Positions 33,490 to 45,529 are shown, numbered from the stretch's first letter. The stretch: 64,000 nucleotides of DNA from Dromiciops gliroides (GCF_019393635.1 NC_057861.1:76825327-76889326), one strand, 5' to 3'. Numbers and translations: made by a program. The notes: generated from the letters alone by a model not told the origin.

Positions 33490-33960
33490 ATCAGGAGTTA
33501 GTAGGTAAACAGTAAATGCTTAAATAAACAGTAAGTGCTTCCAGTGTGCCAGACACAGTGCTAAGTGTTGCAAATACAAAGAAAGGCAGAAGATGTTCCC
33601 TGCTCTCAAGAAGCTCAGAATCTGATGGGGGGGGGCGGGGGAGGCCCCCCCCCCCCCCGCGGCGGCGGGAAGGATGCAAAACTATGCACAAACAAGCTAT
33701 ATATAAGTTAATTTGGAAATAGTCAACAGAAGGAAGGCATTAGCATTTGGAGGGATTGGGAAAGGCTTCCTTTAGACGGTCATGTTTTAGCTGGGGCTTG
33801 AAGGAAGCTAGTAGCCAGAGATGGAGAGGTTCTTCATCATTAGAAGTCTTTAGACAGACACTGGGTGGTTATTTTGGGGGTGCTCAATAAAGAAGATTCT
33901 TTATTCATATAAATGCAGAACTGGATACTCTCTGATATCCCTTCCAGCTCTGAGATTCTG
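33490..33960 (-). repeat. L2 LINE, 3' part
   Basis: Antisense: CAGACACAGTGCTAAGTGTT, CTCAAGAAGCTCAGAATCTG, AATTTGGAAATAGTCAACAG, TTGGGAAAGGCTTCCTTTAG. An anomalous G/C block replaces a few bases at 33625-33669. Confidence 0.75.
33625..33669. repeat. G/C homopolymer block
   Basis: Runs of 8 G, 5 G and about 15 C followed by GCGGCGGCGGG, inside an L2 copy where related copies here have only a short G-run. Confidence 0.85.
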
Positions 33961-36019
33961 TGGTTGTGGGTGTGATAAATTACAGGGAAAATGTTTGCTT
34001 AGTTTCCTTTCTTCTGTGACTACCACTTCAAGGGCCACCTTGGATTTTTCCTTCAACCATCCTTTCTACATCATGAGTAACTTCCTTCATCATCCTTTCC
34101 TTATCATGAGTAACTCAAAAGAAACCATTTTAAAACCCTTTGCTGTCATTCCTGTGGCCCAGTTGTTTTGTGAGCCCCCTTCATTAGATCTGTGGTTCTT
34201 CTCTTTAATTAGGGTTATGGACAGCTGAAAGGTGAGTATCCAGGGTGCACTGAATGGTAGTGGTCTTTCAAAGAAGCCTACTTGCTTGAAATTTACAGGA
34301 GAATCTAGCTGGGGAAAGTCCAAGTGCTAGGGGATCTGCTATGGGGCTGGGCTGGCCAGGCCTCAGTTTCCAGACCAAGCTGGAAGAAAACTCCAGAGAA
34401 CTAGTGCCAGAAGTTGTCACTAGTTTAAGCTGAAAGGAGACAGTTTAAGCGGGATCTCTAGATTTCTGATGAGGTAATATTCATGATCCTTGAAAGAATC
34501 ATACTTGACTGGACACTGAACCAAAGTGAACAGCGATGGCTCTAGCCTTCTTAGAGCTCCCAGCCAACTTTGTTACCTATTCATTGTATTGTAACCCTTT
34601 CCTCCTCTGGTAGAAATGCAAAGTAGGGTTGGGACCAAAACCCACTTGTGGCCTCTTGGCTGATCTTGCCTAGTCAGCATCCTGGTTAGGCTGAGATTGG
34701 TGCATAATATGGCTGGTCAGATGCCAGTGATGACAATGCAGAAATGAGTGCTGAGTTGAGACAAGAAAGGGACATGGATTGGTACAGGCAACACAGAAAT
34801 CCATTCCTATCCAAGCCAGGCATCATACCACAAAACTCCTGAGCTTGGCAGCCCAGCATTCAAAATAAATGGGATATCTTCTACTTCTGTGGTCAAAGAG
34901 GCTGCCCTACCTTCTTGGAACAAGACCTCTAGTCAAGAACCTCTCTACAGAGTTTACTATCCTAGGTCCCTCCCTACTAGGCTGATAAACTTTCTCTGTG
35001 GGAACATCAGCTTTCCAGGGCAGACCGCCCATTTGACAGATGAAGACGAATAAGGTTACCAGGTAGCTAAGTGACTTGACTACAACAAATGCCTGCCAGC
35101 CCTTAACTCTCCAGGCTGTTGCTCCACCTAACACCTCAGGTAGATGTTTCAGTGAGGCTTGTTAAGGAATGATGTACCTTTCCTAGGAATGATAATCTTA
35201 TATCTAGAAGGTTTGCAGGTCAGTCCTGTCTGGAAACAGGGGAATTGTCTAGGTGGCCTATAAAAAACATGGAATTCTAACTCTTCTTGCCCATCCAAAT
35301 ATTGGGAGAAAGCAGAATAAGTCACCATCCTCAAGAACAAGAGAGAGGTTTTGATGACTGCTTCATTCCTGTAGGTAGGGTATGTTTTTAATTTCTTTCT
35401 CATTCCTACCCCCTTAGTAAATATTCCATTGAATATAGGATCTTTTTCCTGAGCATCTAAAGTCATCTGGAATTTATGGTCTCTCTTGTCCTCCCCAGAG
35501 TTGCTCTAAAGTATGGTTCCACCTTGCTGCCTACCTAGGCCTTTAGTGACCTTGAGGTCAGGATCAGAGTGAGTGTGTGTGTAGATATGAGAGCAATCCT
35601 TTTAAAATTTCTAGCATTGGAAATGAAGGAGATAGTAAAAGCTCATCCCCTGTTGTCTCCATTTGAGAGTCTGTTATTATAACTTTGAACATCCTCCTTG
35701 CACCCACTGGGGAGGTAGACTTTTGTCCCAGCTTATCTTTTACAATTTCTTCTGGCTTTTTAGCCCACCTTTCTCTGAATTAGATGTTCTTGATACTCTA
35801 AAGTTGTCACGTTGTAGATAGATCACTCGCTTTTCAGGAGTATCTTGTCTCTGTGACCAAGATCATAAGCTGCAAAGATCCCTGTTGAATATGTCAGTAA
35901 CCTGAGTGGAAGTCATCTCTCTTGGGGTCATGAGCCCTGTCTTGCCAGCAATCCAGCCAAACAGGAAGTATCTGACAAATATTGAAGGTATAGATAGGCA
36001 AGAGTTAAAATCTAGGGAG

Positions 36020-36257
36020 TTAGGACAACTAGGCAGTACAGTGGATAGAACATTGGGCCTTGAGTCAGGAAGATCTGAGTTCAAATTTGGCCTCAGACAC
36101 TAGCTGTGTGACCCTGGGCAAGTCACTTAACCCTGTTTGCCTCAGTTCCTTAACTATAAAATGAACTGGAGAAGAAAATGTCAAAGCACTGCAGCATCTT
36201 TGCCCAAAAAATCCCAAACAAGGTCATAAAGAGTCAGACACAACTGAACAACAACAA
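36020..36257 (+). mobile_element. SINE with RTE-type 3' tail
   Basis: GACAACTAGGCAGTACAGTG head, MIR core, then TGAACTGGAGAAGAAAATGT ... AGGTCATAAAGAGTCAGACA ... CTGAACAACAACAAA. Same composite design as 21738-21975. Confidence 0.82.
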
Positions 36258-36559
36258 AAGCTAGGCAAATAGTGTCCACATCCTAGAAGTCAAAGTTGAA
36301 TAAAAAGCTTTATTAGCAATAGGGTAAGTTTTGGTTCTAAGGTAGTGACTGTTTGTCCTCTTTCCTGTTTAATCCTACCTACTATATATGGAGCAGCTCT
36401 GTGTTTTACAGTATGGCATTTTAGCCAGAAGGAGAATAAGCCTCTTGACTGAGACCAGGGATATAGATGAAGGCATTACCTCACACCAACCTGTAGCTGA
36501 CATCCCAATACTTCTGAAGCTAGAAGAGCCACCATTGGGTGAGAACTTTCAAGTGGACC

Positions 36560-36616
36560 CCTGTCAGTTTTTTGTTTGTTTTGTTTTGTTTTGTTTTGTT
36601 TTTGTTTTGTTTTTTT
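36560..36616. repeat. (GTTTT)n microsatellite
   Basis: About ten GTTTT/GTTTG units at a T-rich site. Confidence 0.9.
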
Positions 36617-36639
36617 AAGGAGTAGACAGTATGGTGTGG

Positions 36640-36810
36640 TGGAACCTGTAGCTAGTCTTAGAGTCAGGAGGATTTGAGTTTGAATCCTGCCACATAGAAA
36701 ATAGAAATAATAGCATCTACCTCACAGAATTGTTGTGAGCTTCAAATGAGAGGGTGTATGAAAAGCACTTTGGCAAACTCAAAACAAAGATATTTATTGT
36801 GGTTTGTGAG
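36640..36810 (+). repeat. MIR-type SINE
   Basis: GAGTCAGGAGGATTTGAGTT, AGAATTGTTGTGAGCTTCAA, GAAAAGCACTTTGGCAAACT; the centre is deleted. Confidence 0.65.
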
Positions 36811-36960
36811 GATCAAGTTTCAGTTGTAGATAGAAGTTTTTAAAGTGTATTTCCATGTCAGATGTTCTGCAGAGCTACTCTTGATTTCAACAAGGGACAG
36901 AAGAGCCAAATTCCCATTACTGTCATTGATCGGTACCATTAGCAGTCCTGTGGGCACTAC

Positions 36961-36983
36961 AGCTAGCTAGCTAGCTAGCTAAC
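36961..36983. repeat. (AGCT)n microsatellite
   Basis: AGCTAGCTAGCTAGCTAGCT, five to six self-complementary tetramers. Confidence 0.9.
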
Positions 36984-37204
36984 TGGCTGTTATTTTTCTG
37001 GGCTTCTTAGAAACTAAGTCTTAAACTGCTGCTCACATTGGAATGATTTGTTTTGGACCCTTTTACTTCTTCCCCTCACAATTGATAGCCATGCATACAG
37101 TATTGATGCACATGATACTGGCTATCACCACCATCATTTTCATTATTATTACTTGGAGGAAGCTTAGAGTTTAAAGGTCTAGGATCCTGCAGCTGCTGGT
37201 AACA

Positions 37205-37380
37205 GGTGTCTTTAATGAATGAAAATGAGTGAATGAACAAAAGGGCTTTTATTAAGTGCTTACTAAGTGCTGGGGATACAGATGAAAAAGAAAAAGTCCT
37301 CTTTACCTGTTCAGAACTTTTATTCTAATGGGAGAGGTCTGGAAGAAGCACTTTGGTCTGGAAAGTTTCTAAGTTCTTAG
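37205..37380 (-). repeat. L2 LINE 3' end
   Basis: Antisense: GGGCTTTTATTAAGTGCTTA, CTAAGTGCTGGGGATACAGA. Confidence 0.7.
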
Positions 37381-37964
37381 AGTAGGGCCACTGGGGTGTA
37401 GATTGACACCTTTCTTCCAGAAATGGTGGCAGAATTGGTTCAATCTTGGTTCCAATGCTTAGCACCTGTACCAGGTACTTAAATGCTTGTTGACTTGGTT
37501 CATACTCCCAGAACTGGGTAAGGAAGAAAAGAAAAGGTATGGCTGTGCACAGCAGCAGGACAGTGAAGGATGTAGCTAAAGAAGAGGGAGTGAGGTGAAA
37601 TGAAGCATGGCTGAGGATTTTTTGAAATCTTGAGCCCCAGGATAGATGCTGTCTGGTGTTGGAATCTAAAACCTTTAATGTCGCTTAAATTTTCACACCT
37701 AAATGCGAAGCTCAGAATAGTGGAATTTCTGAGACCAGACTCTTGATCTTGTCCTAAAACAGGGAGGGATCTCAAAAGATCATCTCCCTTATCCCAGCAT
37801 TCAGAAAAAGGGCACATTTACCAAACAAACAGGCAGCTGACTCTCTTCTCCAGAACTGAGAGCCAAGCATGGAAGAATTTTTAAATCCTTGATATGAAAT
37901 CACTGTATTTAGAGCTTGAAGTGTCCTTAAAGATCAAGTCCAACCCCTTCATTTTACAGAAAAT

Positions 37965-38160
37965 AAAATTAAGCAGGAAGTGTGAGTTCAAATCCTGGCT
38001 CTGATTCTCACTACTTATAGGAGTAATTTACTCTTTCTGTTCCTCTGTTTTATCATCTGTAAAATAGAGATATGCCTTGGACCACCATCCTCACAGGACA
38101 GTTTAATGGAAAGGTTTTTGGAAATCTTAAAGTGCTGTATAAATGAGTAATTATTCCCAT
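37965..38160 (+). repeat. MIR-type SINE
   Basis: GTGAGTTCAAATCCTGGCTC, TCATCTGTAAAATAGAGATA, AAAGTGCTGTATAAATGAGT. Confidence 0.75.
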
Positions 38161-38650
38161 CCCTTGTTATCCTCTTCTATTGATAAATGTCATCCTATAC
38201 CCAACCAAATGTTGTTGCCCTTCATAGAAGCCTAGAGGTGGAAAGAACCTTGGAAGTCATGTGGTTCAATGCGGGAACCCCTTCTAAAGTATCTACGACA
38301 TTTGGTCATTTAGCTTCTGTTTAAATACAGTGATAGGGAGCTCACTGCTATTCAAGATAAAGCTTTTATTAAGGGCTTACTCTGCACCGGGCGCTGTGCT
38401 AAGCACTGAGGATACAAATGCAAGCCTTCCTCTTGGCTGGCACTCTAAAGGGGACAAGGTGTCTGGAGAGCAAGAGCAGGGAAAGTAGCAATCCAGAGGC
38501 TACTAAAGGAAGTCAAGTGAAGCCAAATGTGGCTGGACCCTTCAGAGAGTCGAGCCCTAGTTCTTCCCCTGAGACCAGACGGAATAATTCCAATCCTTCT
38601 TTCACATCAGAATCTGTAATAAAAGCCCTAGCAAAGAACCATGGGGGTGG

Positions 38651-38833
38651 GGGGGACAGCTAAGTGGTACAGTGGATAAAGCACTGGCCCTGGATTCAGG
38701 AGGATCTAAGTTCAAATCCAGCCTCAGACACTTGACACTTACTAGCTGTGTGACCTTGGGCAAATCACTTAACCCTCATTGCCCAACAAAAACAAAAAAA
38801 CCCAAAAGACAAAAAAACAAACCAAAAAAAACC
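38651..38833 (+). mobile_element. CORE-SINE, first of a tandem pair
   Basis: Full-length with a tail of AAAACAAAAAAACCC type. AAGAACCATGGG lies to its left. Confidence 0.9.
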
Positions 38834-38837
38834 CTTT

Positions 38838-38982
38838 TGGGGCAGCTAGTGGCTCAGTGGATAAAGCACCAGCCCTGGATTCAGGAGTACCTGAGTTCAA
38901 ATCTGGCCTCAGACACTTGACACTTAGTAGCTGTGTGACCCTGGGCAAGTCACTTAACCCTCATTGAACTGCCAAAAAAAAT
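38838..38982 (+). mobile_element. CORE-SINE, second of a tandem pair
   Basis: Near full-length (three bases missing in the head). AAGAACCACTGGG follows its tail, matching the sequence left of the first SINE. Confidence 0.9.
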
Positions 38983-39734
38983 GAAGAAGAAGAACCACTG
39001 GGACAGGGGCCTTTCTTCAGTTGTTAGTCAAACCAGTGGGAGGGAATTGGGATATTGATACTGTACTGAAGACCTAATTATATACAAATACTGATGAGTA
39101 CCCAATTATTGGGAGGCATTGTGAATGGCGTGGGGGTGGGGTGAGGATGAGCTAAGTCACAGACATAGATGGGACAGTTAGGAATGCAAGAAAGTTTAGA
39201 AAAACCAAGACAGGACAAAAATTGGAAATTAGAAAAGCAGATTAGGCGTTACTAACAAAGATGACAACGGTGAAAGTTTCTAGCCAAGACCAGGCTTTTT
39301 CTAGGATTATCTCAGGAACAGTGGAAAACAATGTCAGGTAATTCCCACCACTTTCACTTCTAACCACCCCACCCCCCCCCACCCCCGTCCCCCCCAAAAA
39401 AAGACCAACTCAGAACCATAAGGGACCATGCTCTAGGTTTGATGCTTCTAGGTGTCCCAACCCCTCCTCCCCCCATATTCAGTCCCAGTGGTACCAAGAA
39501 TAAGATCCTTGCCTCAAGTTCCATGTCCAGGAAGCCTTGGTCCCAACTCTCCCAAACTCAGCCAGGACTAGGAAATAGGGATGAGCTCCTGGGCCACCAG
39601 AATCTCAACTCAGCTATTCCACCTATGACATTGGGAAAAGGCAGAACACAGAGAGTAAGATTCCAGGCTCAGGCACCCTATCCAGGACTGTGATTTCTTC
39701 CTTGATGTCCCACACCAAGACTTCTGGCTGCTAT

Positions 39735-39990
39735 GCTGTTAATCAGTCATTTCAATCATGTCTAACTCTTTGTAATTTTATTTGGAGATTTCTTGGCAAA
39801 GATACTGCAGTGGTTTGCCATTTCCTTCTCCAGCTCATTTCACAGATGAGGAAACTGAGACAGAAAGGGTTATGTGACTTACCCAGGGTCACACAACTAG
39901 TAAGTGTCTAAGAACAGATTTGCAGTCAGGAAGATGACTCTTCCTGGCTCCATGACAGATGTTCTATCCACATAGCTACCTAGCTGCCCT
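39735..39990 (-). mobile_element. SINE with RTE-type 3' tail
   Basis: Antisense composite: CAATCATGTCTAACTCTTTG, TTGCCATTTCCTTCTCCAGC, ACTTACCCAGGGTCACACAA and the head complement CTACCTAGCTGCCC. Confidence 0.85.
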
Positions 39991-40616
39991 CTGGCAGCTT
40001 TACCTCCACGACTAATAACTGAAAGCTGAGGGTGACTTCTTGTAGCTATTGACTCCTACTATGTCCTGACAACACCCCTTTTTACTTCTAAAAAGGAATA
40101 GGTTGATGAAAGGCAAGAAGAACTAAACATCTCACCTTCTATCAAATCAGATTAACTCTTTTCTTCCAAACTATTGAACATTCCCCTACACAATACACCC
40201 TTGTGGGGATAGTTTTTAAAGCATTGGTCAAAATTACTGAATTTTTCTCAATATAATTCTTGCATAAATATATCCACTTCTAAAAAATAAAAGCAAAGTT
40301 CAAGTCACAATCAACAAAAGAACATGTAAGATGGTGAATTTACTCCAACTGACAGTAAATGTAGTGTAAAGAGTAATCCAGCATGCACAAACAAGGTCCA
40401 GTTTGAATTGGCCTGTTTGGATCTGTCATCACAATTAGTCAGCATAGACTTATGACTCATGAGTTGTTATTGCTATGCTTATGGCCTTTGACATAAAATA
40501 TAAATAATCATGAAGTTAATCATTGTGTAGATGTTAAATAACCTATGTTATTTCACAATAAAAATATAAACTGATTTTCAAGAAAAGTCATACTTTTTTA
40601 AAAAAGATACTGAAAC

Positions 40617-40755
40617 AGGGGCAGTAGGTGGCACAGTGGATAAAGCACTGGCCCTGGATTCAGGAGGACCTGAGTTCAGATCCAGCCTCAGATACTTGAC
40701 ACTTACTAGCTGAGTGACCCTGGCTGGGCAAGTCACTTAACCCTCATTGCCCTAC

Positions 40756-40784
<29 letters not shown>
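40617..40784 (+). mobile_element. CORE-SINE
   Basis: Near full-length, with a four-base duplication (CTGGCTGGGCAAG) in the core. Target-site duplication AAAAGATACTGAAACA. Confidence 0.92.
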
Positions 40785-40786
<2 letters not shown>

Positions 40787-40849
40787 TACTGAAACAACTG
40801 AATAATTATAGATTATTGTTTGAAATGTTCAGTTAAGTTTAAATTTCAT

Positions 40850-41206
40850 TGTTTTAAAATTATTATAAAAATTTTTATCAATAGATGTCTTATATTTTTG
40901 TTTAAGATTTGTGTGGGCTAAAATTAGAATATTTTTTCATCTACTTTAATAAAATAAGAGCTAATAAAACATAAATTGTGTAGCTCATTTTATTAAAAGG
41001 GGGAAGTCTAGGGGTAGCTAGGTGTCTAAGTGGGTAAAACAATGGCCCCGGATTCAGGAAGACCTGAGTTCAAATTCGGCCTCAGACATTGGACACTTAC
41101 TAACTGTGTGACCTTGGGCCACTTAACCCTCATTGTCCCCAACAAAAAGCAAGGGGGGGGGGGATCTTGACAACTTATTGTCAAGGAGGGGTTTGGAAAC
41201 CACTGA
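40850..41206 (-). mobile_element. Possible hAT-type DNA transposon end
   Basis: The right end GGTTTGGAAACCACTGATG resembles the inverted terminal repeat of hAT/Charlie elements (complement CAGTGGTTTCCAAACC). The preceding DNA is AT-rich and interrupted by a SINE. The other terminus is not recognised. Confidence 0.35.
41011..41165 (+). mobile_element. CORE-SINE, diverged
   Basis: GGGGTAGCTAGGTGTCTAAG head, GGCCTCAGACATTGGACACT core, tail ending in a G-run. Confidence 0.87.
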
Positions 41207-41639
41207 TGGACCTGCCCTGGTCTTTCAACCATTTCTCATGTGTTATGGTTTCTAGACACTTCATCTTGTTTTCCTGCCTCTGGACATACTTTAGTTTGTA
41301 AAAACACAATCCCAGAATCACACACAGTGCTCTGTGGTTTGATCAGATCAAAGAATTTTCTCTGTAAAATGAAAGGTTTGGACTCTAAGACCTCTACAAT
41401 CTTCTTTGGCTCTCCATCTATTATGCTATGACTACAATTGCCCTAGTACTTCTAGATTCTGCCTTCTTATTAATGAAACCTCAGGTTTAAGCCTCTTGCC
41501 TTTTAATTTAGTCCTTTGCAGAGTTGCAGAATAACTCATTGTTTTCTTTCTCATAACAGGCCTTTGGAGAGAGAAGACTCAAATTTGTCCCTATTTCTCC
41601 ACCTACCCCCATCTTCTTCTGGATGGTTTAATTATATAG

Positions 41640-41880
41640 TTATTCTCTCTCATGTCCCTAGTACTGTGCTAGATATTGGGGGGGATACTGAGAAGAAATA
41701 GAATCCTTTTCCTTCTAAGGGCACACAGTAAGTAACATGATTAGAGAACAATACAAGACCACATGTAATTAGTGTACAGCTAATTGTATATCATTGTGGG
41801 CTGTGGGCTGGAGTCAACAGAGAAAACTTTATGGAGGAAGAGTGAGGATTTATACATGCATTAAAAGTCCCTTTGAGGTC
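41640..41880 (-). repeat. L2 LINE 3' end
   Basis: Antisense: CCTAGTACTGTGCTAGATAT, then GGAGTCAACAGAGAAAACTT. Confidence 0.55.
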
Positions 41881-41886
41881 TAGGTC

Positions 41887-42470
41887 TCATTCTTCGTAAG
41901 TTAGCTGTTGCCTAACATTATTTTTTTCCTGAATCTTCTCCACAGAGGTTGATGTTCTTTCATTCAGTTGTGTCCAATTCTTCATGACCTCATAGACCAG
42001 AGTATGCCAGGCCCTTCTATCTTCCACTATCTCCCAAAGTCTGTGCAAGCTCATGTCCATTGCTTCCGTGACACTATCCATCTCATTCTCTGCCATCTCC
42101 TTTTCCTTATACCTTAAGAGTTAGTCAACATCACGAACTTTTCCAGTGAGTCCTGCCTTCTCATGATGTGGGGAAATTATTTAAGCTTCAGCATCAATAC
42201 TTGTTTCTTCTTTAAGTATTGACTGATTGGATTTCCTTGCTGTCAAGGAACTCTCAAAATTCTTCCCCAGCACCACAGTTTGAAAGTGTTGATCCTGTGG
42301 TGCTCAGCTTTCCTTATAGTCCACCTTTCACAGCCATACATTACTACTGAAAAACCATAGATTTTACTCTACAGCCCTTTGTCAGCAAGGTGATGTCCCT
42401 GCTTTTTAGTCTGCTGTCCAGATTTACAATAGCTTTCCTTCCAAGGAGCAAGCATCTTCTGAAAATATAG
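41887..42470 (-). mobile_element. RTE (BovB-like) LINE 3' end with ORF C-terminus
   Basis: The minus strand has an open stretch (41887-42096) reading LWEIVEDRRAWHTLVYEV and NWTQLNERT, which fits the conserved C-terminus of BovB/RTE ORF proteins (pattern DRxAWxxxVxxV...TxL). Upstream on that strand the frame is broken. The 3' end is the source type for the tails of the composite SINEs in this window. Confidence 0.75.
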
Positions 42471-43092
42471 CAAACTTTAAAAAGCCATAGTACCTCCTAA
42501 GGATTGAGCTTAGTTTGGGAGGAGGGTGATTTTCTGAACTTTACATGTAATTTTTTAGTTACATTCCAGGTTCAAAATTACCTTTCTTGCTTTTTCTTGT
42601 TCAGTGTAGGGCACAGGCCTTTTGTCAGTCTTCATTGGCTCTTCATTGTCATTCCTCTTGAATCCCCAAATGGTCTACCTCTGTTGTGTCAGAACATTAT
42701 TGTGGTTTTGGTTCCAATCCTAACCGGAAAATCATTAGCCACTTTTGCACCAATGATTTCATCTTTAAATAAAGTTCAAACACTTCCTAGTTCCATGCAG
42801 GTCATTAGTAAAGTTAATGAGAAATCACTAAATTCAGATCTGTTCACTGAGGGAATGTTGCCTTATCGACTCTTTCAACAAGTGTGCCCAGCTCTGTGCC
42901 AAGCAAGATGGAGGATATAATTACATTTATGGGTTATTTTACTCACAATAATTCCATCAAATAGGTAGGCCCATTTATGGATGAGCAGATGAGGCAACAC
43001 AAAAGCAGGAGGCTATACTCCCTGTCTTCTGGTAGCTTATGGTCTAGTTGGGAACATAAGTTATATGTGAAAAAATTAAAGAGGAATAGGAG

Positions 43093-43244
43093 AGGGCAGC
43101 TAGGTGGCACAGTGGATAGAGCACTGGCCCTGGAGTCAGGAGGACCTGAGTTCAAATGTGAACTCAGACACTTAACACACACTAGCTGTGTGACCTTGGG
43201 CAAGTCACTTAACCCCAATTGCCTCACAAAAAAAGAAAAAGAAA
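43093..43244 (+). mobile_element. CORE-SINE
   Basis: Full-length; tail AAAAAAAGAAAAAGAAAG. Imperfect target-site duplication around GAATAGGAG. Confidence 0.92.
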
Positions 43245-43669
43245 GAAAAAAGAATAGGAGGGCAGTTAAATAAAGTGATTCCCTGATTATATGTAGCTTT
43301 CTGTATAGTAGGAGACATGTCCTGTTGGTCTTACCCAGTCAGCTACTAGGTGTGATAAAAGACCTTTTTCTTTTTTCTTACCTCTTTGATGTTAAGTTCT
43401 TGGAGTTGACCAGGCCTATCCTGATATCCTGGTAGAAATCATGGAAGACTTTCCAAATGTGCTTTCAGACCAGGGCCAGATGCCTCACTGCATTCTGGCA
43501 GTAAAATTGGAAAGACTTAAGTTTCACCTATCGACAGTATTCTAAGAGGAAAAGATAGCTAATATGCATGGTTTGGACCCAGAACTCCCTACCATTTTCC
43601 AAATGAGCCACTTTTCATTTCCTCGTTATCTGTGAACTAGAGCGACCAAGGGGATCATGGGATTTCAGA

Positions 43670-43835
43670 TTTGGATAGAGCCAGAAAGGACTTCAGAAGG
43701 CATCATTTTACAGTTGAGGAACTGGGGCTCATGAAGAGTGTGACTTGCCGTGGTGTGACCATGGGCAAACATCAAAAGTGGAATTTGAACCCACAGTCTT
43801 GGCTCTAGAGCCAGTGATCTTTATTCTGCAACTGG
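43670..43835 (-). repeat. MIR-type SINE
   Basis: Antisense: TACAGTTGAGGAACTGGGGC, AATTTGAACCCACAGTCTTG. Confidence 0.65.
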
Positions 43836-44277
43836 AAGCCATACTTGTCTCCTGATTTGGAATCCTCCTGGACTCAAATGGATTTGGTAGCAATTTTTGA
43901 CTTGGGGACTGGCCATCTGTCTGAGCTGAATGGTACTTTGCAGTTGACCTGTATGATTTTTTTAAAGACCCAACTTTACTAGGTGCTGGAGATACTTCCA
44001 TTGATAATGATGTGAGTCTTCCTACCAGTATTATAGATTGGATCCCATTTTTGTCTTCTCGTCTTGTGCTTACAGTAAGGCAGCCAGCAATCCTGACTAA
44101 TGATAGATTCTTGGTCTTGGGTAAGCTAGCTCAGCCTGTGCCCTATCCCTTCCTGAAGTCATAAATGGGTAGCTAATTTATGATTGTGGTCCAAGGGCAC
44201 CATTTCTTAGTCTTGGGTAGGGTCAGGGGAGCTGGGAACCAAGGCCGCCTGGACAGAGAACCTGAGACAACTGTCTT

Positions 44278-44426
44278 TTTTTTTTTTTTTTAGTTAGAAT
44301 AAGGGGATAGTTTATTTAGAAGCGAGGGAAGGGAAGGGTGGGGGGAGGGAAACCACGAAAGAAATCCTAGGACTTTTCATGGGGAGACAGGCACAAAGCA
44401 CATGGCTCAGAGGTACCAAATCTCCT
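44278..44426 (-). mobile_element. Short retrocopy of a polyadenylated 3' end
   Basis: On the minus strand about 135 bases end with AATAAA 20 or so bases before a poly(A), seen here as the poly(T) from 44278. CAACTGTCTT stands on both sides (44268-44277 and 44427-44436) as a target-site duplication. The source transcript is not recognised; it could be an mRNA 3' UTR or part of an LTR. Confidence 0.65.
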
Positions 44427-45180
44427 CAACTGTCTTCTTATCACACCCTGAGACTGAGGATGGGAGAGGAGTGGGGCACCCTAGGTACTAGATCATACTT
44501 AAAGCAAGATCCTTTCTGATTCTGAGTTTTGGTTTTGTGTTTCTTTGTTTTGAGAGGGGAGGGAACTACCCAACTGATATTTTTCTTTGTCTTTGTTGAT
44601 TCTCTGTTTTACTTTGCATTATCTTGAGATGGTCTTAACAGAAGCAGGACTTGGGTAGAAAAGTTCATGTTGCCATCTTTGCCAGCAACCCTTGATCTCT
44701 TTTCACAATTCCCAATTTTTGTCTTGTCCTAGGTTTCCTAATTTTATTTGTATTCTTCAATGTTCCATTTGTCCCTTCGACCCAGCTTACCATCCATTCC
44801 CTGTGACTCCCTCAGTTTTGTCAACATTTCAGCCGTGTAGAGGATGTCTCAGTGTGTATATCTGGGGTGGACAGAATTTATAGATGGACATTGAGCTGGG
44901 CTCAAAGGGACACAAAAGAAAATGGTTGGATTGCTGTCAGAAAACTATAAAGTTTATTTACTTACCCTCAGCTTCCCACGAGATCATAATCCCATCTTTT
45001 CAGTACTAAGATTTTGCCAGTGTTGCCCTATGACAGAATGACATGGAACATGCATGACTACCTCCAAAGAACTGAAAAGGGGTACATACAGAAAATGGAA
45101 ATGAGAGCATGTAACTAATAAGAGTTAGCATTTATATAGCACTTTAAGTTTTGCAAAGCACTTTACAAATATCTCATTTT

Positions 45181-45329
45181 AGGGGGCAGCTAGGTGGTGC
45201 AATGGATAGAGCACTGGCCCTGGATTCAGGAAGACCTGAGTTCAAATTTGGCCTCAGATACTTGACACTTGCTATCTGTGTGACCCTGGACAAGTCACTT
45301 AACCCTCGCTGCCCCGCCCCCCCAAAACC
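45181..45329 (+). mobile_element. CORE-SINE, left member of an inverted pair
   Basis: Full-length; tail CCCCCCAAAACCC. Target-site duplication ACAAATATCTCATTTTA on both sides. Confidence 0.92.
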
Positions 45330-45354
45330 CACACAAATATCTCATTTTATTCTT

Positions 45355-45502
45355 TTTTTTTCTTTTGGTGAGGCAATTGGGGTTAAGTGACTTGCCCAGG
45401 GTCACACAGCTAGTAAGTGTCAAGTGACTGAGGCCGGATTTGAACTCAGCTCCTCTTGATTCCAGGGCTGGTGCTCTATCCACTGCGTCACCTAGCTGCC
45501 CC
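45355..45502 (-). mobile_element. CORE-SINE, right member of an inverted pair
   Basis: Full-length antisense copy with its own duplication CTCATTTTATTCTT, which overlaps the duplication of the left SINE. Confidence 0.92.
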
Positions 45503-45529
45503 CCCTCATTTTATTCTTGAAACAACCTT

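Noticed and set aside
41887-42096. 70-codon ORF as a host gene
   Set aside because: It is the C-terminus of an RTE LINE protein with a broken upstream frame.
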